Of a stretch of DNA of 39,807 nt, positions 8,462 to 17,030 are shown one piece after another. This DNA is from Oscillospiraceae bacterium. Lineage in GTDB: Bacteria > Bacillota > Clostridia > Oscillospirales > CAG-272. Numbering within the stretch: position 1 is the stretch's first letter; the number at the start of each line of letters is the position of its first letter. The position numbers and the translations under genes were made by a program. Location of the stretch: positions 1 to 39,807 of the forward strand of contig SVTS01000017.1 in NCBI GenBank assembly GCA_015063645.1. Reading direction: 5' to 3'. The notes beneath the pieces are model-generated. The model saw only the letters and a program-made list of their open reading frames with translations, did no database searches and was not told the origin of the DNA.

Positions 8462-8545
8462 GCAGGAAGGTGGTCAGGGCGCTGCCCTGAAACCTGTCGG
8501 GGCTCTGCCCCGGCCCCGGCAGGGGACATTGTCCCCTGCCCCCCG
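8462..8545. repeat. GC-rich triple-hairpin intergenic repeat
   Basis: Three successive perfect hairpins, each with a three-base loop: CAGGGC/GCCCTG (8475-8489), CGGGGC/GCCCCG (8498-8512) and GGCAGGGGAC/GTCCCCTGCC (8518-8540). No T tract follows. It separates aroF from tyrA inside one operon. It looks like a repetitive palindromic element inserted in the transcript and could affect mRNA stability or translation balance. Confidence 0.65.
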
Positions 8546-8575
8546 GTCATTATTGAGTAAAGGTGGAATTATATT

Positions 8576-9421
8576 ATGACAGTCGGAATAATCGGTCTCG
8601 GTCTGATCGGCGGATCGATGGCGAAAGCATACAGTCAGAGCGGCACGGATACTGTTCTGGGATGGGATATTGACACGCCCATACTGGAATACGCCCGTCT
8701 GCGTGGAGCAATTACGGACGTGCTCACGGATGAGAAGCTTCCCTCCTGCGATCTGCTCTTCATCGGTCTGTATCCGCAGGCGTCCATTGATTATCTTACG
8801 GAGAAAGCTCCGCTGATCGGCAAAAACACCGTGGTGATCGATCTTTGCGGTACCAAACGCACGGTCTGTGCCGCCGGATTTGCTCTGGCTGAGCAGTACG
8901 GATTCACTTTCGTTGGCGGACATCCCATGGCGGGACGGCAGTTTTCCGGCTTCAAATATTCCCGCTCGGACATGTTCCACGGCGCGCCGATGGTCATCGT
9001 ACCGCCGCGTACGGACGACATTTTCCTGCTGGACCGCATCAAGAAAATGCTCGCTCCCGCCGGCTTCGGACGTATCACGGTTTCCTCCGCGGAAAAGCAT
9101 GACGAGATGATCGCCTTCACATCCCAGCTGGCGCATGTGGTTTCCAACGCCTATGTAAAAAGTCCCACGGCACGTACCCACGACGGCTTCTCCGCCGGAT
9201 CGTACAAGGATCTGACCCGCGTTGCAAAGCTGAACGAATACATGTGGAGCGAGCTGTTTGTGGAAAACAAAGAATTTCTCACGGCGGAGCTGGACTGTCT
9301 GATCGGCGAGCTGACCAAATACCGGGATGCTGTCGCCGCAGGCGACACGGACACGGTACGGGAACTGCTGAAAGACGGTCGGGAACAGAAAGAGCGCATT
9401 GACGGAGGCGCACAGAAATGA
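8576..9421 (+). CDS. tyrA: Prephenate (or arogenate) dehydrogenase
   Basis: Oxidatively decarboxylates prephenate to 4-hydroxyphenylpyruvate in tyrosine synthesis. The 281-residue protein begins with a Rossmann motif, GLGLIGGS (7-14). The family signature GGHPMAGRQFSGF and the FTSQLAHVVSNA segment with a conserved His are present. There is no C-terminal ACT domain, so allosteric Tyr control of this enzyme is not evident, and transcript-level control by the leader peptide may matter more. RBS AAAGGTGG precedes the ATG. Its end overlaps the aroB start by four bases (ATGA), indicating translational coupling. Confidence 0.94.
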   Translation: MTVGIIGLGLIGGSMAKAYSQSGTDTVLGWDIDTPILEYARLRGAITDVLTDEKLPSCDLLFIGLYPQASIDYLTEKAPLIGKNTVVIDLCGTKRTVCAAGFALAEQYGFTFVGGHPMAGRQFSGFKYSRSDMFHGAPMVIVPPRTDDIFLLDRIKKMLAPAGFGRITVSSAEKHDEMIAFTSQLAHVVSNAYVKSPTARTHDGFSAGSYKDLTRVAKLNEYMWSELFVENKEFLTAELDCLIGELTKYRDAVAAGDTDTVRELLKDGREQKERIDGGAQK

Positions 9422-10473
9422 AATCGATTCATGTACAGGTATCCAAACCCTACGATGTACTGATCGCACGGGGCATTCTGGATGAAGCAGGCAGCCGCAT
9501 TGCCGCGGCACTGGGACATAGCCGCACCATGATCGTCACGGACGACACGGTGGACGCGCTCTATGCCGCACGGCTGGAAAAATCCCTCACAGATGCGGGG
9601 ATGGCTGCGGAAAAATTCGTAATTCCCCACGGGGAAGCATCCAAAAACATGCGCACCCTGACGGCGCTTCTGGAAGCGCTGGCTGAAGCGGCATTCTCCC
9701 GCGGAGATATCCTCATCGCACTCGGCGGCGGTGTTGTAGGAGATCTCACCGGATTTGCCGCCGCCACATTCCTGCGCGGCGTCCGGTATGTGGGCATTCC
9801 CACCACGGTACTCGCCTGTGTGGATTCCTCCGTCGGCGGCAAAACCGCCGTGGATCTGGATGCGGGCAAGAATCTTGCCGGTGCGTTCTGGCATCCGTCC
9901 ATGGTTCTCTGTGATCCGGACACGCTGTCCACACTTGCCCCCGAAGTCCGTGCGGACGGCTTTGCGGAGATCATCAAATACGGCATGATCGGCGACGCGG
10001 CGCTCTTTGATATGCTCCACCATCCGGACACAATGGACATGGAAGAAATCATCGCCCGCTGTGTACAGGCGAAAGCCGATATTGTGGAGCAGGACGAGCT
10101 GGACAACGGTCTGCGGAAACTGCTCAACTACGGTCACACCGCCGGACACGCCATTGAAGCCAATTCCGATTTCTCCATCATGCACGGTCACGGCGTTGCC
10201 ATGGGCATGATGATCGCGGCGAAATACGCCGCCGGGCGCGGTCTGTGCCCAGCGGATCTTCCCGCGAAGCAGGAAGCGCTGATCCGGCTGTACAATCTGC
10301 CGACACAGTCGCCCTATCCGCCCGAGACACTCTTTGCGAGCACCACCCGGGACAAAAAGCGCATGAAAAACAAGATCGACATCGTCATTCCGAAGCAGAT
10401 CGGCGAATGCGTCCTTCTGCGGCTGGATATTGCAGAGCTGAAAGAATTCCTGAGCGAGGGCTGTACCAAGTGA
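9418..10473 (+). CDS. aroB: 3-dehydroquinate synthase
   Basis: Converts DAHP to 3-dehydroquinate, the second step of the pathway, using NAD and a divalent metal. At 351 residues it has the normal family length. Motifs are GGGVVGDLTGFAAATF for NAD binding, GIPTTVLACVDSSVGGKTAV, and metal-ligand segments FAEIIKYG, GHTAGHAIE and MHGHGVAMGM. The start ATG overlaps the tyrA stop and the stop overlaps the aroA GTG start, so the three genes are translationally coupled. Confidence 0.97.
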   Translation: MKSIHVQVSKPYDVLIARGILDEAGSRIAAALGHSRTMIVTDDTVDALYAARLEKSLTDAGMAAEKFVIPHGEASKNMRTLTALLEALAEAAFSRGDILIALGGGVVGDLTGFAAATFLRGVRYVGIPTTVLACVDSSVGGKTAVDLDAGKNLAGAFWHPSMVLCDPDTLSTLAPEVRADGFAEIIKYGMIGDAALFDMLHHPDTMDMEEIIARCVQAKADIVEQDELDNGLRKLLNYGHTAGHAIEANSDFSIMHGHGVAMGMMIAAKYAAGRGLCPADLPAKQEALIRLYNLPTQSPYPPETLFASTTRDKKRMKNKIDIVIPKQIGECVLLRLDIAELKEFLSEGCTK

Positions 10474-11765
10474 AACTGACATTTACCGCGCCGCCCTCAG
10501 GCGGCACTATCGCCGCGATCCCCTCCAAATCCGTTGCGCACCGGATGCTGATCTGTGCCGCTTTTGCGGACAAGCCTACGTTTATTCAGTGCACATCCAC
10601 CAGCGCGGATATTGATGCCACAGCCGACTGTATGCGTGCGCTGGGGGCAAAGATCATCCGTGCACACAATGGATTTCACGTTACCCCCGCAGGTGTTTCC
10701 ATGCCTGCGGAGCCGATTCTGGACTGCGGGGAAAGCGGTTCCACGCTCCGCTTTCTTCTGCCTGTCGCCGCAACGCTGACCGGAGGTACCTCCGGTGCAT
10801 CATGTGCCCGTTTTGTCCGGCACGGCAGACTGGCACAGCGTCCGCTTTCCCCTCTGTATGAAGAACTGATCCGCCATGGTGCTCATCTGCCGGAGGATCC
10901 CACCACGGAGCCGCTTCCCGTAAGCGGTCCGATCAGCGGCGGCGAATTCACGCTTGCCGCCAATGTATCCTCTCAGTTCATCAGCGGTCTGCTCATGGCT
11001 TTTCCGCTGCATAAGGAACCGTGTACGCTGACACTGAGCGGCAAAATCGAATCGGCGGACTACATCCGCATCACCACCGCCGTCATGCGCCGCTTCGGCA
11101 TGAAAATTGACATTTCTGAAGACGAGCGGACCTATTCGCTCTCTCCCTGCACATACCGTTCCCCCGGTACGATTGCCGTAGAGGGCGACTGGTCCAATGC
11201 CGCCCTCTGGCTGGTCATGGGTGCCATCGGCAAAGCACCTGTAACCGTCACCGGACTGAATCCCGATTCTCCCCAGGGAGACCGGCGGATTCTCGATGTT
11301 CTGCGTGATTTCGGTGCGGATGTCCGCTGGCAGGGCGGTGCCGTTACGGTTTCGCCCGCGCCTCTGCACGGCACCCGGCTGGATGCCTCGCAGATCCCTG
11401 ATCTGGTCCCCGTGATCGCCGCGGCGGCATGTGCCGCAGAGGGCGAAACGGTCATCCGGGGCATCGGCAGACTGCGCATCAAGGAAAGTGACCGGGCAGC
11501 CGCAGTAACTGACATGCTGAGCGCATTCGGCGCCGATATCACAACGGAGGAGGAGACGATGACCGTCCGCGGCAGAAAACCGCTGCGCGGCTGCACCGTG
11601 TCCTCATGGAACGATCACCGGATGGTGATGTGCGCGGCGGCGGCTTCCATGATCGCCGACGGAACAGTTTCCGTAACAGACGCGCAGGCAATAAACAAAT
11701 CCTATCCGGGCTTTAGTGAAGATTTCGCCGCAATGGGCGGCAGATATACCAAGGAGGATGCGTGA
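10470..11765 (+). CDS. aroA: 3-phosphoshikimate 1-carboxyvinyltransferase (EPSP synthase)
   Basis: Adds enolpyruvate from PEP to shikimate 3-phosphate. I choose the GTG at 10470, which overlaps the aroB stop by four bases (GTGA). The resulting 431-residue protein starts KLTFTAPPSGG after the initiator, as the family should. The longer frame from 10245 would lie over the aroB coding region. Motifs include IPSKSVAHRMLICAA, GESGSTLRFLLP, VSSQFISGLLMA, IKESDRAA and NDHRMVM. Whether it is a glyphosate-tolerant class II type cannot be judged reliably by eye. Confidence 0.96.
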   Translation: MKLTFTAPPSGGTIAAIPSKSVAHRMLICAAFADKPTFIQCTSTSADIDATADCMRALGAKIIRAHNGFHVTPAGVSMPAEPILDCGESGSTLRFLLPVAATLTGGTSGASCARFVRHGRLAQRPLSPLYEELIRHGAHLPEDPTTEPLPVSGPISGGEFTLAANVSSQFISGLLMAFPLHKEPCTLTLSGKIESADYIRITTAVMRRFGMKIDISEDERTYSLSPCTYRSPGTIAVEGDWSNAALWLVMGAIGKAPVTVTGLNPDSPQGDRRILDVLRDFGADVRWQGGAVTVSPAPLHGTRLDASQIPDLVPVIAAAACAAEGETVIRGIGRLRIKESDRAAAVTDMLSAFGADITTEEETMTVRGRKPLRGCTVSSWNDHRMVMCAAAASMIADGTVSVTDAQAINKSYPGFSEDFAAMGGRYTKEDA

Positions 11766-12847
11766 TGAACGAACTGTTTCTCCGCAATCTGGCAATAGAT
11801 ATTCAAGGCGGATCCCACGATCCGGAAATCAGCATCCGAGCGGAGGGACTTCCCGCCGGGGAAGCGATTGATCCGCTTGAACTTCAGAAATTTCTCTCCC
11901 GCCGTGCGCCCGGCTCCTCCAAATTCGCCACGCACCGCAAAGAGGCGGACGAGCCTCATTTTCTCTCCGGCATTACGGACGGAAAAACAGACGGAACACC
12001 CCTGCACGCGGTAATTTACAATACAAATCAGCGCTCCGGCGATTATCCCGCCGTGCCGGATGTACCCCGTCCCTCCCATGCGGATTTCGCCGCTATTATG
12101 AAGTATCACGGTCAGGTGGATCTGCGGGGCGGCGGACATTTTTCCGCACGGCTCACTGCACCGCTGTGCATTCTCGGCGGCATCGCGCTGCAGATTCTTG
12201 CCCATCAGGGCATCCGCATTGCGGCGCATATCGCCGCGGTGGGCGATGTGACGGACACGCCCTTTGATCCGATGCAGGTTTCCGAGGCGGATTTTGCCCG
12301 TCTCGCGGAGCGCTCCGCTTTCCCCGTTCTGGATGACGGCGCGGCAGAGCGCATGCAGGCGCTGATCGATGACGCAAGAATGTCCCTGGACTCCGTGGGA
12401 GGCGTGATCGAATGTGCCGCCATCGGGCTGCCTGTCGGACTGGGTGAGCACATCTTCTGGGGCATGGAAAACCGACTGGCGCATCTGGCATTCGGCATTC
12501 CCGCCATGAAGGGAATCGAATTCGGTGCCGGATTTGCCATCACGAAACAGCGCGGTTCCTCCGCCAACGATCCGTTTGTTACGGACGGACAAACGATCCG
12601 TACCGCACAGAACAACAGCGGCGGCATCCAGGGCGGCATGACCAACGGCATGCCTCTGATCTGGCGCGGTGCGCTGAAACCCACAGCTTCCATCGGTCAG
12701 GAACAGAAAAGCGTCAGTATCTCCCGCATGGAGAACACGACGATCACCGTAGGCGGACGGCACGATCCCTGCGTGGCGGTCAGAGCCACCCCCATTTTTG
12801 AAGCTGTCACCGCCATCGCCATCCTCGACGCACTGCTGGATGTGTAA
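11765..12847 (+). CDS. aroC: Chorismate synthase, clostridial sequence variant
   Basis: Converts EPSP to chorismate with reduced FMN. I take ATG 11765 because AAGGAGG (11751-11757) is seven bases upstream; a GTG at 11762 is the alternative. At 360 residues the length is normal. Conserved parts include GGSH, RRAPGSSKFATHRKE, NTNQRSGDY, RPSHADF, FGAGF and GRHDPCV. The usual RGGGRSSARETA flavin-binding stretch reads instead RGGGHFSARLTAP, and GESHG is reduced to GGSH. I recall similar variants from other Clostridia. It overlaps the aroA stop. A bifunctional flavin reductase is not part of this protein. Confidence 0.93.
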   Translation: MNELFLRNLAIDIQGGSHDPEISIRAEGLPAGEAIDPLELQKFLSRRAPGSSKFATHRKEADEPHFLSGITDGKTDGTPLHAVIYNTNQRSGDYPAVPDVPRPSHADFAAIMKYHGQVDLRGGGHFSARLTAPLCILGGIALQILAHQGIRIAAHIAAVGDVTDTPFDPMQVSEADFARLAERSAFPVLDDGAAERMQALIDDARMSLDSVGGVIECAAIGLPVGLGEHIFWGMENRLAHLAFGIPAMKGIEFGAGFAITKQRGSSANDPFVTDGQTIRTAQNNSGGIQGGMTNGMPLIWRGALKPTASIGQEQKSVSISRMENTTITVGGRHDPCVAVRATPIFEAVTAIAILDALLDV

Positions 12848-12899
12848 AACAAGCAGTTGCTGATTAACGGATAGCTTCCTCGTTACACATACCTGAGCC

Positions 12900-12946
12900 T
12901 GCACGTTCCCCCAGGGGGGCTTCGCCTCTTGCACCCCCACTGCCAA
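12900..12946. repeat. Degenerate GC-rich palindrome
   Basis: The 123-base gap between aroC and pheA holds an imperfect GC-rich inverted repeat around CCCCCAGGGGGGCTTCGCC and GCACCCCCACTGCC. It looks like a decayed member of the palindromic elements seen elsewhere. No T tract follows it, so operon transcription is probably not ended here. Confidence 0.4.
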
Positions 12947-12970
12947 ATCAACAAAAAGGAGATCCTTCCC

Positions 12971-14116
12971 ATGGAACTTTCCGAACTCCGCAAACAGATC
13001 AACGAAATTGACAATCAGCTGCTGAAGCTGTTCATAGACCGGATGCACGTCGCCAGCGGCGTTGCCGAATACAAGAGACAGAACAATATGCCCGTGCTGG
13101 ATTCCGCCAGAGAGCGGGAGCTTCTTGCCCGCATTGCGGAATCAGCAGGCAGTGAGATGGACGAATACGCCCTTGTGCTCTATTCCACCATCCTCTCCCT
13201 CAGCCGTTCCTACCAGCACAAGCAGCTTTCTCCCGAGAGCAAATACGGCGCCATGATCGAAAATGCCCTCGCCGCAACGGACAAGCTCTTCCCCGAGCAT
13301 GCCCGGGTTGCCTGCCAGGGAGTGGAGGGGGCTTATTCCCAGATCGCCGCAACGAAGTTGTTCAAACTGCCCTCCATCATGTATTTCAGCGCGTTCGACG
13401 GCGTTTTCGCCGCCATTGAATCCGGCATGTGCGAATACGGCGTTCTGCCTATCGAAAACAGCACCGCCGGTTCCGTCAAGCGGGTCTACGATCTGATGGT
13501 GGATCACAATCTGTACATTGTTCGTTCCATGCGTGTTAAAATCGACCACAATCTCCTTGCCAAGCCCGGCACGAAGATCGGCGATATCAAAGAGATTTTC
13601 TCCCACGAGCAGGCGATCGATCAGTCCGCCGCTTTCCTGCGCACGTTCCGGGATGTGAAGGTCACCGTGGTTGCCAACACCGCCGTTGCGGCAAAGATGG
13701 TTGCGGAATCCGACCGGACCGATGTGGCAGCGATCTCCTCCCGTTCCTGTGCGGAATTGTACGGTCTCTCGGTCCTGGCAGACAGCGTACAGGACAAGAG
13801 CAACAACTACACCCGCTTCATCTGCGTGGCGAAAAAGCCGGAGATTTATCCCGGCGCGGATCGCACCAGTATCATGCTGGTCACGCCCCACAAGCCCGGC
13901 GCGCTGTACAATATCCTCTCCAAAATCAACGCACTGGGACTGAACCTGCTGAAGCTGGAATCCCGTCCTCTGCCGGAGAGAGAATTTGAGTTCATGTTCT
14001 ACTTCGACATTGAGGCATCCGCCTATTCCCCGAAGCTGATCGAGCTGATCTCCGAGTTGGAATCGGACAGCGAGGAATTCAAATATCTCGGCACCTACGC
14101 CGAAGTGATCGGGTGA
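12971..14116 (+). CDS. pheA: Bifunctional chorismate mutase / prephenate dehydratase (P-protein)
   Basis: Makes prephenate from chorismate and then phenylpyruvate, the committed step to phenylalanine. The 381-residue protein has three parts. An AroQ-type chorismate mutase covers about residues 1-85 (LRKQINEIDNQLLKLFIDRM). A prephenate dehydratase domain follows, with CQGVEGAYSQIAA, LPIENSTAGSV and NNYTRF. The C-terminal ACT domain has GALYN-like KPGALYNIL and LESRPL motifs, the Phe-binding elements, so feedback inhibition by Phe is expected. ATG 12971 follows AAAAAGGAG; an upstream in-frame ATG at 12929 lacks an RBS and overlaps the repeat. Confidence 0.96.
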   Translation: MELSELRKQINEIDNQLLKLFIDRMHVASGVAEYKRQNNMPVLDSARERELLARIAESAGSEMDEYALVLYSTILSLSRSYQHKQLSPESKYGAMIENALAATDKLFPEHARVACQGVEGAYSQIAATKLFKLPSIMYFSAFDGVFAAIESGMCEYGVLPIENSTAGSVKRVYDLMVDHNLYIVRSMRVKIDHNLLAKPGTKIGDIKEIFSHEQAIDQSAAFLRTFRDVKVTVVANTAVAAKMVAESDRTDVAAISSRSCAELYGLSVLADSVQDKSNNYTRFICVAKKPEIYPGADRTSIMLVTPHKPGALYNILSKINALGLNLLKLESRPLPEREFEFMFYFDIEASAYSPKLIELISELESDSEEFKYLGTYAEVIG

Positions 14117-14120
14117 CGGA

Positions 14121-15356
14121 ATGGAGAAGAAAATCTACGGTCTGCTGGGCGGACGGCTCGCCCACAGTTACTCCCCGGAGATCCACGCCGCCTTCGGCGA
14201 TTACGAATACCGGCTGTTTGAGATGCCGGAGGAAGACGTGGCTCCGTTCCTCGCCTCGGATGCCTTTGAGGCGATCAATGTGACGATCCCCTACAAGAAA
14301 ACCGTAATGCCGTATCTGCGGGAAATCTCCGATGAAGCGAAAAAGATCGGCTCCGTGAACACGATCACCCGTCTGCCGGACGGCGGTCTGCGGGGCGACA
14401 ACACGGATTACTACGGCTTCTCCCACATGCTGGACGTGGCGGGCATTGCCGTATCCGGCAAAAAATGCCTGATCCTCGGCTCCGGCGGCGCATCCATGAC
14501 CGCCATTGCCGTGGTCGGCGACCGGGGCGGCACGCCGGTGGTGATCTCCCGCTCCGGAGAGAATAATTACGAAAACATCTCCCGCCACGCCGATGCGGAT
14601 GTAATCATCAACACCACCCCCGTGGGGATGTATCCGAACAACGGCGAATCCCCGGTGGATCTTACCATCTTCCCCCGTCTGTCCGGCGTGGTGGATATGG
14701 TCTACAATCCCCGCCGCACGGCGCTGATTCTGCAGGCGCAGAGACTGGGAATCCCCGCGCTCAGCGGACTCTCCATGCTGGTCGCCCAGGGCAAGAGGGC
14801 GGCGGAGCTGTTCTTCTCTCATCCCATGGACGATGCGCTTACTGAGAAAGCGGAGAAGGAAGTCCGCGCACGCAAAGAAAATGTCATCCTCATCGGCATG
14901 CCCGGCTGCGGCAAGAGCACTGCCGGAAAAGTGCTGGCAGAGAAAATCGGCTTTGATTTCGCCGACACAGATGATGAAATTCAGCGTATGACCGGACGTC
15001 ATCCTGCACAGATTATCCGTGAGGAAGGTGAGGAGGCATTCCGCCGGATTGAACATGAGGCAGTGTGCAGTCTTGGAAAACTGAGCAGCTGTGTCATCGC
15101 CACCGGCGGCGGCGTGATCACCCGGGCGGAGAACTACGATCCGCTCCACCAGAACGGCACGATCATCTATCTGACCAGACCGCTTGCAGAACTCGCAACG
15201 AAAGACCGTCCTCTGACGGCGGCGAACGGCGTGGAAGCGCTGTTTGCGGCACGGCATCCGCTGTACACCAAGTGGGCGGATGCGCAGGCGGCATGCAGTC
15301 CCGATGCGGCTGTAACCGCAGAAGCAATCTTCCGCGCGGCAGAGTCCGTGCGATAA
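14121..15356 (+). CDS. Shikimate dehydrogenase-shikimate kinase fusion
   Basis: One 411-residue chain catalyses two consecutive steps, reduction of 3-dehydroshikimate and phosphorylation of shikimate. Residues 1-about 245 are an AroE domain: HSYSPEIH (15-22), NVTIPYK with the catalytic Lys59, Asn80, Asp96 in GDNTDYYGF and the dinucleotide loop GSGGAS (120-125). Residues about 253-411 are an AroK domain: Walker A GMPGCGKST (259-267), DTD (282-284), FRRIE (307-311), GGG (329-331) and the lid RPL (363-365). Both active sites look intact. It starts four bases after the pheA stop. Fusion fixes 1:1 stoichiometry and may channel shikimate. It could be named aroE/aroK. Confidence 0.95.
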   Translation: MEKKIYGLLGGRLAHSYSPEIHAAFGDYEYRLFEMPEEDVAPFLASDAFEAINVTIPYKKTVMPYLREISDEAKKIGSVNTITRLPDGGLRGDNTDYYGFSHMLDVAGIAVSGKKCLILGSGGASMTAIAVVGDRGGTPVVISRSGENNYENISRHADADVIINTTPVGMYPNNGESPVDLTIFPRLSGVVDMVYNPRRTALILQAQRLGIPALSGLSMLVAQGKRAAELFFSHPMDDALTEKAEKEVRARKENVILIGMPGCGKSTAGKVLAEKIGFDFADTDDEIQRMTGRHPAQIIREEGEEAFRRIEHEAVCSLGKLSSCVIATGGGVITRAENYDPLHQNGTIIYLTRPLAELATKDRPLTAANGVEALFAARHPLYTKWADAQAACSPDAAVTAEAIFRAAESVR

Positions 15357-15369
15357 ACGGAGGAACATC

Positions 15370-15801
15370 ATGAAAATTCTTGTCATCAACGGTCCCAATC
15401 TGAACATGCTGGGGCTGAGAGAACCTTCCATATACGGAAAGAACACCTATGCGGAGCTGTGCGCACTGCTTCACGGCTGGGCGGATGCCATGGATATGGA
15501 AATCGAAATTTTCCAGTCCAATCACGAGGGCATGATCGTGGACAAAATCCAGGCGGCGTATGACAATTTCGACGGTATTCTGATCAATCCCGCGGCGTAC
15601 ACCCACACCAGCGTTGCTATTCTGGACGCACTGAAAGCGGTATCGATCCCCACGGTGGAGGTGCACATCTCCGACGTGAACTCCCGTGAGGAATTCCGCC
15701 GGCACTCCTTTGTCTCTCTGTACGCGGCAAAGACCATCGCCGGATACGGCTTCGACGGTTACCGCATGGGACTGGAGGCGCTGAAGGAGATTCTGGCGTG
15801 A
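15370..15801 (+). CDS. aroQ: 3-dehydroquinate dehydratase, type II
   Basis: Dehydrates 3-dehydroquinate to 3-dehydroshikimate. The 143-residue length is typical of the type II dodecameric enzyme. Motifs are NGPNLNMLGLREPSIYG with the catalytic Arg/Tyr loop, NPAAYTHTSVAI, EVHISDVNSREEFRRHS with the catalytic His, and GYGFDGYRMGLEAL. RBS GGAGG sits just before the ATG. With this gene the operon contains every step from PEP plus erythrose 4-phosphate to chorismate. Confidence 0.97.
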   Translation: MKILVINGPNLNMLGLREPSIYGKNTYAELCALLHGWADAMDMEIEIFQSNHEGMIVDKIQAAYDNFDGILINPAAYTHTSVAILDALKAVSIPTVEVHISDVNSREEFRRHSFVSLYAAKTIAGYGFDGYRMGLEALKEILA

Positions 15802-16304
15802 TCACCGTCACGCCGACGACAGCGGATGACGCGGAAATTCTGGCGGGAATCCAGAAAGAAGCGTTCCGCCCGCTGTACGAGAGGTATCACGACGAGCGCA
15901 ATCCTCACCTCCGCGGTGCGGAGGATATCACCCGGCGGCTGAATCGGGCGGAATACCGCTATTTCACCATCCGGGAGGATGGGAAAATCGTAGGCGGCAT
16001 CTATTATGTATGCACGGGAAGCACGCCGTTTCTGCCTGTGCTGGCGGCGGATGAATGCTATCTTGGGCGTATCTACATTGCCCCCGAACGGCAGGGGAAT
16101 CATATCGCCCGTGAGGCGATCCGCATGACCGTGGATAAATTCCCCGCCGCAAGGCGGTTTTATGTGGATTTCCCCATGGATCTGGAAAAGAACCGCCGCT
16201 GTTATGCATCTGCAGGCTTCCGGGACACCGGGCGGCGGATGGAGATTGAAAACGGGAAACTGACACTTGCATTCTACTGCATGGAGAGAGAGGTACAAAA
16301 ATGA
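15798..16304 (+). CDS. GNAT-family N-acetyltransferase
   Basis: 168 residues from a GTG start that overlaps the aroQ stop by four bases. The acetyl-CoA-binding region reads IYIAPERQGNHIAREAI (about 90-107), a recognisable GNAT motif A. The C-terminal CYASAGFRDTGRRMEIENGK segment is the typical end of the fold. Substrate unknown. Translational coupling to aroQ and to the next gene makes it a real operon member, so an aromatic compound, an amine or a protein may be acetylated, but nothing in the sequence decides this. Confidence 0.85.
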   Translation: MITVTPTTADDAEILAGIQKEAFRPLYERYHDERNPHLRGAEDITRRLNRAEYRYFTIREDGKIVGGIYYVCTGSTPFLPVLAADECYLGRIYIAPERQGNHIAREAIRMTVDKFPAARRFYVDFPMDLEKNRRCYASAGFRDTGRRMEIENGKLTLAFYCMEREVQK

Positions 16305-16993
16305 ACATACGGATTCTGCAGATGATCGAAGGTGCCAGAGCGGCACGGGGACTGACGGTTGTGATCGACGTATTCCGCGCCTATTCGCTGGAGGCATATC
16401 TGCTGCACCGGGGTGCGGAAAAGATCATCCCTCTCGCCGATGCGGAGGAAGCTTACCGGCTGAAGGAAAAGCATCCTGACATGCTTTTGGCAGGTGAGCG
16501 CGGCGGTGCCATCCTCCCCGGATTTGATTTCGGCAATTCTCCCTCTCAGGCGGAAGCGGTATCCGTTGCCGGAAAGACCGTGATCCACACCACAAGCGCC
16601 GGTACGCAGGGCATCGCAAACGCGCTTTATGCGGAGGAGATTCTCGGCGGCAGTCTTGTCACAGCACGTTCTGTTGCGGCGTATATCCGCCGGAGGAATC
16701 CGGCTGAGGTATCTCTCGTCTGCATGGGACTGGCGGCAAAGACACCTACGGAAGAGGATACGCTGTGCGCGGAGTATATCAGATCCATTCTGGAAGGAAC
16801 CTCCATCGACATGGCGAAGGAGATCGAATTGCTGAAGCACACCAGCGGGGCGAAATTCTTTGATCCCGCACAGCAGAGCGTATTCCCGGAGGCGGATTTT
16901 CATATGTGCGTGAAGACGGATCTGTTTCCGTTTGTCGTCCGGTATGAAAAATCCCCTGACGGTCTGCACTGCATGCGGAAAGTGGATATATAA
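16301..16993 (+). CDS. ComB-family 2-phosphosulfolactate phosphatase-like protein
   Basis: 230 residues matching the ComB family, whose archaeal member removes phosphate from 2-phosphosulfolactate in coenzyme M synthesis using Mg2+. Matching segments are VVIDVFRAYSLEAYLL, LAGERGGAILPGFDFGNSP, TTSAGTQGI and LVCMGLAAKTPTEEDTLCAEYI. The usual DVFRATST reads DVFRAYSL. No other coenzyme M or sulfolactate gene is in the window, so the real substrate may be another phosphorylated hydroxyacid. It overlaps the GNAT stop (ATGA) and is the last gene before the operon's terminator. Confidence 0.82.
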   Translation: MNIRILQMIEGARAARGLTVVIDVFRAYSLEAYLLHRGAEKIIPLADAEEAYRLKEKHPDMLLAGERGGAILPGFDFGNSPSQAEAVSVAGKTVIHTTSAGTQGIANALYAEEILGGSLVTARSVAAYIRRRNPAEVSLVCMGLAAKTPTEEDTLCAEYIRSILEGTSIDMAKEIELLKHTSGAKFFDPAQQSVFPEADFHMCVKTDLFPFVVRYEKSPDGLHCMRKVDI

Positions 16994-17030
16994 AGAAATC
17001 GGTACACATATGTGTACCGATTTCTTGTTT
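16993..17030. terminator. Bidirectional terminator between convergent genes
   Basis: A perfect 34-base palindrome (16993-17026) centred on CACATATGTG. It is followed by GTTT on the plus strand and by TTATATA-rich sequence on the minus strand. It ends the aromatic operon and can also serve the anti-sigma gene on the other strand. Confidence 0.8.
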
